A stretch of 9,604 bases of DNA, taken from JARDZI01 sp041639705 (GTDB lineage Bacteria > Bacillota > Clostridia > Clostridiales > Caloramatoraceae). This document shows, piece by piece, positions 5,864 through 9,604 of the stretch (positions within the stretch are counted from its first letter, which is position 1; each line of letters opens with the position of its first letter). The notes under the pieces are model-generated. The model did no database searches and was not told where the DNA came from. It saw only the letters and a list, made by a program, of their open reading frames with translations. Where the stretch lies: NCBI GenBank assembly GCA_041639705.1, contig JBEQBT010000121.1:1-9604 (forward strand), in the 5' to 3' direction. The translations under genes were made by a program, and so were the position numbers.

Positions 5864-7917
5864 TCTGAGTTGTTAATTTCCTTTTGGATGAGCCAACCTT
5901 CCTTTAATAGTTTCTCAAAGCTTTCTGGATTAACAGGTCTACTGTAGTAAAAGCCTTGTACCACATCACATTTATAATCCTTTAGTAAATCCAGTTGTTC
6001 CTTTGTTTCAACCCCTTCAGCCAATACCTGAAGTTTAAGGTTATGTCCCATATTAATCACAGCTGTAGTTAAAGCAATTTCCCTTTCACTTATCGTTACA
6101 TCTTTTATAAATGACTTATCAATTTTCAATGTATCAATTGGAAGCCTCTTTAAATAGCTTAAGGATGAATATCCTGTACCAAAGTCATCAAGGGATATTT
6201 TAACACCAATTTCCTTTAGTTTTTTTAGGGTTTCACTAGTTTCTGCTACATTTTTTATAACAGCTTCAGTAATTTCTAGTTCTAGATAGGATGGATCAAG
6301 TCCCGTAGTCCTTAAGGTACTTTTAACAGTATCAACAAAATTACCCTGTTCAAATTGTCTTGGTGATATATTAACAGATACTCGTATTTTGGGATAGCCG
6401 GCATTTTGAAATTCTTTATTTTGGCGGCAAGCCCTATTTAAGACCCACTCACCAATGGATATAATCATTCCTGTTTCCTCTGCAATTGGTATAAATTTAT
6501 CAGGTTGAAAAATACCAACTCCTGGGCGATTCCATCTTAATAGTGCCTCCATACCAATAATGCTTCCACTTTCAACCTTCACCAGTGGTTGGTAATGAAG
6601 TACAAGTTCATCCTTTGCTAGTGCTTTTCTTAAATCATTTTCAAGCTCGATTTGTTCAATTGCAGTATCATCCATGCTTGGTGCATATAACAAGTAATTA
6701 TTTCTTCCTTCACCTTTAACAAAATTCATTGCTGTATCTGCATTTTTTACCAAAACCTCAGCTGTTTCACCATTATATGGATATATGCTTATACCCATAC
6801 TTGCAGTAATATACAGTTCATAGCCCTCTACAATAAATGGTTTTGTTAAAACCTCTAGTATTTCCTCTGCCATATCTGTAGAATTCTCAATTGTATTTAT
6901 ACTAGACATAAGTAGTATAAACTCATCTGCACTATGACTGGCAAGTGTATGCTTGTCACTTATGGAGTTCTTTAATCTTTTTGCTATTTCTTTTAATAAT
7001 TCATCTCCAACCCTGTGTCCCATTGTATCATTGATTTTTTTGAACTTATCTATATCTAAAACTATAACTCCTAATAATTGACCTTTATTCGTTAATTTAT
7101 TTATCTTTTGTTTTAATCGATCATTAAATAAAATTCTATTAGGTAATCCTGTAAGAGAATCAAAATAGGATGAATAATAAAATTGCTTCTTAAGCTTTTC
7201 TTTTTTAGTATTTGTTACAAAAAGTAGTTGAATTATAATTGTTATTATGGGTGAGATGATAAATAGAAATAATATCATTCCAGTTTTTAATTTGGTTAAC
7301 TTGTTTAAATAGATGACTTGTTCATTGCCAACAAATCCAATAATCCATCCCCATGGCTCAAAATACTCAGAATAATCCAATGCTCTAAATTCATTACCAC
7401 CTGGATTTTTCCAGTTATACTTGATTATATTACCAAACCTGTTTTCATTAATGATTTCTCTTATAATATATGTGCCATACTCATCCCTATAATTCCAAAG
7501 ATCCTTTCCCTCAAGAAAAGGATGCATAATGGCAAGCCCACTTGTAGAAAACGCATATGTGTATATTGAATCATTAAATCCTAATTTTGATTTACTTAAG
7601 TCTCTATATCCATTTTCCAATATTGGACCTGAAATATATTCTTTAGCTTTCTTTTGTCCTTCTTCCTTAGTTAACTTTCCAGTATTTATTTGTTCATCCA
7701 AAAGTGTTAAAAAACCCTTTGTAATTAATAACTTCTCATGCATTTCCTTTTGTACATTTGTAACTAATATTACTTCATAACTCTTAAAAATTCCATACAA
7801 GGAAAAACCAATAACTATAAACACGATTATAAAGGTTAGAATCAAATTTCTTAAATTAATAGCTTTTTTATTATTAATGCCTCTTACAAAATGTCGAAGT
7901 TTTTTATCCCTCATCAT
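5854..7917 (-). CDS. Cache-sensing membrane GGDEF-EAL protein, likely c-di-GMP phosphodiesterase
   Basis: A 687-residue receptor-type c-di-GMP enzyme. Transmembrane segments lie at about 24-46 and 212-234 and enclose an extracellular single-Cache (Cache_2-like) domain with HPFLEGKDL (132-140) and FEPWGWIIGFVG (186-197), the typical tail of such domains that bind small organic ligands. The GGDEF domain (about 245-415) keeps DSLTGLPNR (253-261) and LDIDKFKKINDTMGH (287-301), but its signature is SADEF (329-333) and the RxxD inhibitory site reads SDKH (320-323). The EAL domain (about 425-675) keeps EALLRW (457-462), VNIS (515-518), Glu548, DDFGTGYSSL (577-586), LKIDKSF (597-603), EGVET (634-638) and QGF (654-656), so all expected metal and catalytic residues are present. 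Cyclase activity is therefore doubtful, and c-di-GMP breakdown to pGpG is the likely role. AGGGAGG lies 4 bases upstream of the first of two adjacent ATGs; the second (7914) has the better spacing. No neighbour suggests its target. Confidence 0.95.
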   Translation of the reverse strand: MMRDKKLRHFVRGINNKKAINLRNLILTFIIVFIVIGFSLYGIFKSYEVILVTNVQKEMHEKLLITKGFLTLLDEQINTGKLTKEEGQKKAKEYISGPILENGYRDLSKSKLGFNDSIYTYAFSTSGLAIMHPFLEGKDLWNYRDEYGTYIIREIINENRFGNIIKYNWKNPGGNEFRALDYSEYFEPWGWIIGFVGNEQVIYLNKLTKLKTGMILFLFIISPIITIIIQLLFVTNTKKEKLKKQFYYSSYFDSLTGLPNRILFNDRLKQKINKLTNKGQLLGVIVLDIDKFKKINDTMGHRVGDELLKEIAKRLKNSISDKHTLASHSADEFILLMSSINTIENSTDMAEEILEVLTKPFIVEGYELYITASMGISIYPYNGETAEVLVKNADTAMNFVKGEGRNNYLLYAPSMDDTAIEQIELENDLRKALAKDELVLHYQPLVKVESGSIIGMEALLRWNRPGVGIFQPDKFIPIAEETGMIISIGEWVLNRACRQNKEFQNAGYPKIRVSVNISPRQFEQGNFVDTVKSTLRTTGLDPSYLELEITEAVIKNVAETSETLKKLKEIGVKISLDDFGTGYSSLSYLKRLPIDTLKIDKSFIKDVTISEREIALTTAVINMGHNLKLQVLAEGVETKEQLDLLKDYKCDVVQGFYYSRPVNPESFEKLLKEGWLIQKEINNSEQD

Positions 7918-7922
7918 CTAAT

Positions 7923-7928
7923 CCTCCC
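7923..7928 (-). promoter_or_regulatory. Strong ribosome binding site of the GGDEF-EAL gene
   Basis: GGGAGG on the minus strand, 5 bases before ATG 7917 and 8 bases before ATG 7914. It fixes the start to one of these two adjacent Met codons. Confidence 0.7.
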
Positions 7929-8011
7929 TAGCAAGCATATACAAGGATAATTTATAGCAAACTACATTACCTACTATATATTCTACATAATTTACTTTTT
8001 TCCTACTTTAT

Positions 8012-8038
8012 ATTATATTTATTTTTATTGTAGTCGAA
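8012..8038 (-). promoter_or_regulatory. Possible promoter of the GGDEF-EAL gene
   Basis: A perfect TATAAT (8012-8017) follows the imperfect -35 TTCGAC (8033-8038) after 15 bases, slightly short of the optimum. In such AT-rich DNA TATAAT occurs by chance, so support is modest. The leader to the gene would be about 90 bases. Confidence 0.3.
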
Positions 8039-8097
8039 TTATAGTTTTATATATAGGCTATGATTAAAATTATGATATAGCTGATGATGTGATTGTT

Positions 8098-8240
8098 ACC
8101 CGGGTTGAATTGTAGTGGTCGATGCCCACATCGACAGCGCATTAACGTTGTAGGTGATACCAGCATCAATTGTGGAAATCCCATGTAACGCAAATACCCC
8201 AAGCCGATGTGGGCATCGGCCACTACGGTACCTGCGAACA
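8098..8240. repeat. Palindromic MITE/REP-like element 3 (GTAGTGG-CGATG type), G+C rich
   Basis: Two 22-base arms (8112-8133 and 8205-8226) are inverted copies with one difference. Each arm holds a small hairpin: CGATG-CCCA-CATCG on the left and, on the minus strand, GCCGATG-CCCA-CATCGGC on the right. By direct count, 8101-8220 is 51% G+C, against 25% in the 60 bases before and in the 60 bases after 8240, so the element looks foreign. A 68-codon frame crosses it but is best explained by the repeat. From memory, GCCGATGCCCACATCGGC-like ends occur in clostridial intergenic repeats. No transposase is present. The rest of the 7918-8310 gap is AT rich with only a tentative promoter. Confidence 0.75.
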
Positions 8241-8271
8241 CTTTAAGAGGCATTATTAATTAAAAAGACTA

Positions 8272-8317
8272 TATATAAAAAGGAAGGCTTAAAACCTTCT
8301 TTTATAGGTTTTAAGCC
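8272..8317 (-). terminator. Intrinsic terminator of the ABC transporter gene
   Basis: A perfect 12-bp stem (8286-8297 with 8306-8317) with an 8-base loop is followed on the minus strand by TTCCTTTTTATATA. The TAA stop (8311-8313) lies inside the 5' arm, so stop codon and terminator are fused. Confidence 0.85.
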
Positions 8318-9604
8318 CCTTCATTAAGAAATTTATATTGGGACATATAAAGATTATAGTAATGTCCCTTTAGCTTCATAAGTTCAATATGGTTTCCACA
8401 TTCTGCAATTCTACCTTCATCTATTACCATAATTCTATCCGCATCCCTAATGGTTGAAAGCCTGTGTGCAATTACAAAGGAGGTTCTGCCATATAGTAGC
8501 TTTTTTATACCCCTTTGAACCATTCTTTCAGTAAAGGTATCTATATTTGAGGTTGCCTCATCAAGTATCAATATTCTTGGGTTAGCTAAAAGTGCCCTAG
8601 CAAAAGAAATAAGCTGTCTTTCTCCAACCGATAATCTAGAACCTCTCTCATTAACCTCAGTATCATATCCATTTTCTAGTTTCATAATAAACTCATGGGC
8701 ATTTACCACCTTGGCAGCTGCAATAACCTCATCATCTGTAGCATCGAGCCTTCCATATCTTATATTTTCCCAGATGTTTGCTGAAAACAGAAATGTATCC
8801 TGGAGCATTATGCCCATTTGAGATCTTAAGGACTCAAGCTCCACTTCTGCTATATCTTTACCATCAATTAGTATCTGTCCCTTATCAGTGTTGTAAAACC
8901 TACTAATCAGATTTACTATTGTTGTCTTACCAGCTCCAGTAGGTCCAACTAATGCAATTGCTTCTCCTGCCGAAACCTTAAAGCTTACTTTATCCAGTAC
9001 TGTAGTTCCATCTTCATACCCAAAAGTAATATTTCTAAATTCAACCTGACCTTTTATTTTTGGCATTGAGACTGCGTCATGTATATTTACAATGTCTGGC
9101 TTAATATTCATTATTTCAAATATTCTTTCTGCAGCAGCAAAGTTAGTTATAAGTGTGTTATAGAAGTTTGTTATCTTCATTATAGGTCTCCAGAACATAC
9201 CAATATAGCTTCCAAATGCAACAACAGTTCCAATTGTAACACTAGAGTCAATCTTCATAATCTTAACGCTTGCATAATAAACAATTGAAGTCCCAAGTCC
9301 CCAGAAAATGTTAACTAAAGGTCCAAACAAGTCGTTTAGCTTTACTGCACTTACAAATGCATCATTCATCTTTGTAACAAGATCTACAAAGGTTCTTAAT
9401 GTCCTGTCCTCACCTGCAAATGATTGTACAACCCTTATACCTGAAAAATCCTCATGGGTATATGCATTCATGTTTGATCTTTTTTGTCTAAAGGACTGCC
9501 ATCTTTTTCTGCTAATTGTCTGTATTAAAAATATTCCAACCATAAGCAGTGGAAGTATTGCCATTGTTGCAAGTGCAAGCCTTGCATTCATTGAAAACAT
9601 AATT
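8311..9604 (-). CDS. ABC exporter half-transporter, 5' end outside the window
   Basis: A membrane-domain plus ATPase exporter subunit of the MsbA/LmrA/YheH type, pumping a lipid, peptide or drug outward with ATP. About 430 residues are present and the frame stays open to the window edge, so the apparent ATG at 9600 is internal. Full-length relatives have about 580-600 residues, so roughly 150 are missing. Counted from that Met, residues 1-165 are the later part of the membrane domain with helices near 8-28, 92-112 and 122-140. The ATPase follows, with Walker A GPTGAGKT (219-226), Q-loop Gln267, signature LSVGERQ (323-329), Walker B ILILDEATS (343-351) with catalytic Glu348, D-loop and switch His379. 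All are intact, so this is a competent ATPase half. Such genes often come in pairs; a partner, if any, would lie upstream beyond 9604. The substrate cannot be told. Confidence 0.94.
   Translation of the reverse strand, partial: IMFSMNARLALATMAILPLLMVGIFLIQTISRKRWQSFRQKRSNMNAYTHEDFSGIRVVQSFAGEDRTLRTFVDLVTKMNDAFVSAVKLNDLFGPLVNIFWGLGTSIVYYASVKIMKIDSSVTIGTVVAFGSYIGMFWRPIMKITNFYNTLITNFAAAERIFEIMNIKPDIVNIHDAVSMPKIKGQVEFRNITFGYEDGTTVLDKVSFKVSAGEAIALVGPTGAGKTTIVNLISRFYNTDKGQILIDGKDIAEVELESLRSQMGIMLQDTFLFSANIWENIRYGRLDATDDEVIAAAKVVNAHEFIMKLENGYDTEVNERGSRLSVGERQLISFARALLANPRILILDEATSNIDTFTERMVQRGIKKLLYGRTSFVIAHRLSTIRDADRIMVIDEGRIAECGNHIELMKLKGHYYNLYMSQYKFLNEGA

Noticed and set aside
7318..7780. Two overlapping 83-codon plus-strand frames opposite the Cache region
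   Set aside because: They are antisense to the GGDEF-EAL gene and have no ribosome binding site or recognisable domains.
8047..8253. A 68-codon minus-strand frame covering palindromic element 3
   Set aside because: Most of it is encoded by the inverted repeat and its G+C-rich centre, there is no ribosome binding site before its ATG, and its tail runs into AT-rich DNA. It is best read as a chance frame of the repeat.
8311..9600. A complete short ABC protein starting at ATG 9600
   Set aside because: The frame continues to the window edge, there is no room to see a ribosome binding site, and the membrane domain is missing its first helices, so the ATG is internal to a longer gene.

Overview
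The window is AT-rich DNA typical of a low-G+C Gram-positive anaerobe, most likely a member of the Clostridia. The base composition, the strong G-rich Shine-Dalgarno sites, the use of TTG starts, the hairpin-plus-U-tract terminators and the gene content (group III phosphofructokinase, DegV, SH3/NlpC-P60 protein, Cache-GGDEF-EAL protein) all fit. Species cannot be named from the sequence. All recognisable genes except the first lie on the minus strand.

Layout from left to right. Positions 1-374 hold no supported gene, but contain a palindromic repeat (94-180) and a strong plus-strand terminator (283-321). A plus-strand gene (375-1427) encodes a membrane-anchored helical protein built from two similar halves. 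It converges on a small orphan minus-strand gene (1473-1799), and the two share a hairpin terminator at 1429-1468. Then, on the minus strand, come a 6-phosphofructokinase (1957-3045), a DegV-family lipid-binding protein (3418-4266), an SH3/NlpC-P60 peptidase-like protein with no visible signal peptide (4433-5728), a Cache-GGDEF-EAL c-di-GMP protein with a degenerate GGDEF site (5854-7917), and the 3' two thirds of an ABC exporter half-transporter (8311-9604) whose 5' end is outside the window.

The genes look like separate transcription units and not one operon. Clear terminators follow pfk, the EAL gene and the ABC gene, and the intergenic gaps are roughly 120-390 bases. Functions are mixed: glycolysis, fatty-acid handling, cell wall or peptide hydrolysis, c-di-GMP breakdown and export.

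The most unusual structure is in the gaps. The three gaps of more than 300 bases (1-374, 3046-3417, 7918-8310) each contain a different imperfectly palindromic element. All three are built the same way, with short self-complementary motifs at both ends that are also inverted copies of each other. They look like non-autonomous repeat elements (MITE/REP-like). No CRISPR array, tRNA, rRNA, transposase or phage gene was seen, and I found no convincing new multi-gene system. The best leads are the degenerate c-di-GMP cyclase domain, the CxxC-containing reading frame directly after the peptidase stop codon, the duplicated membrane protein, and the three palindromic elements.
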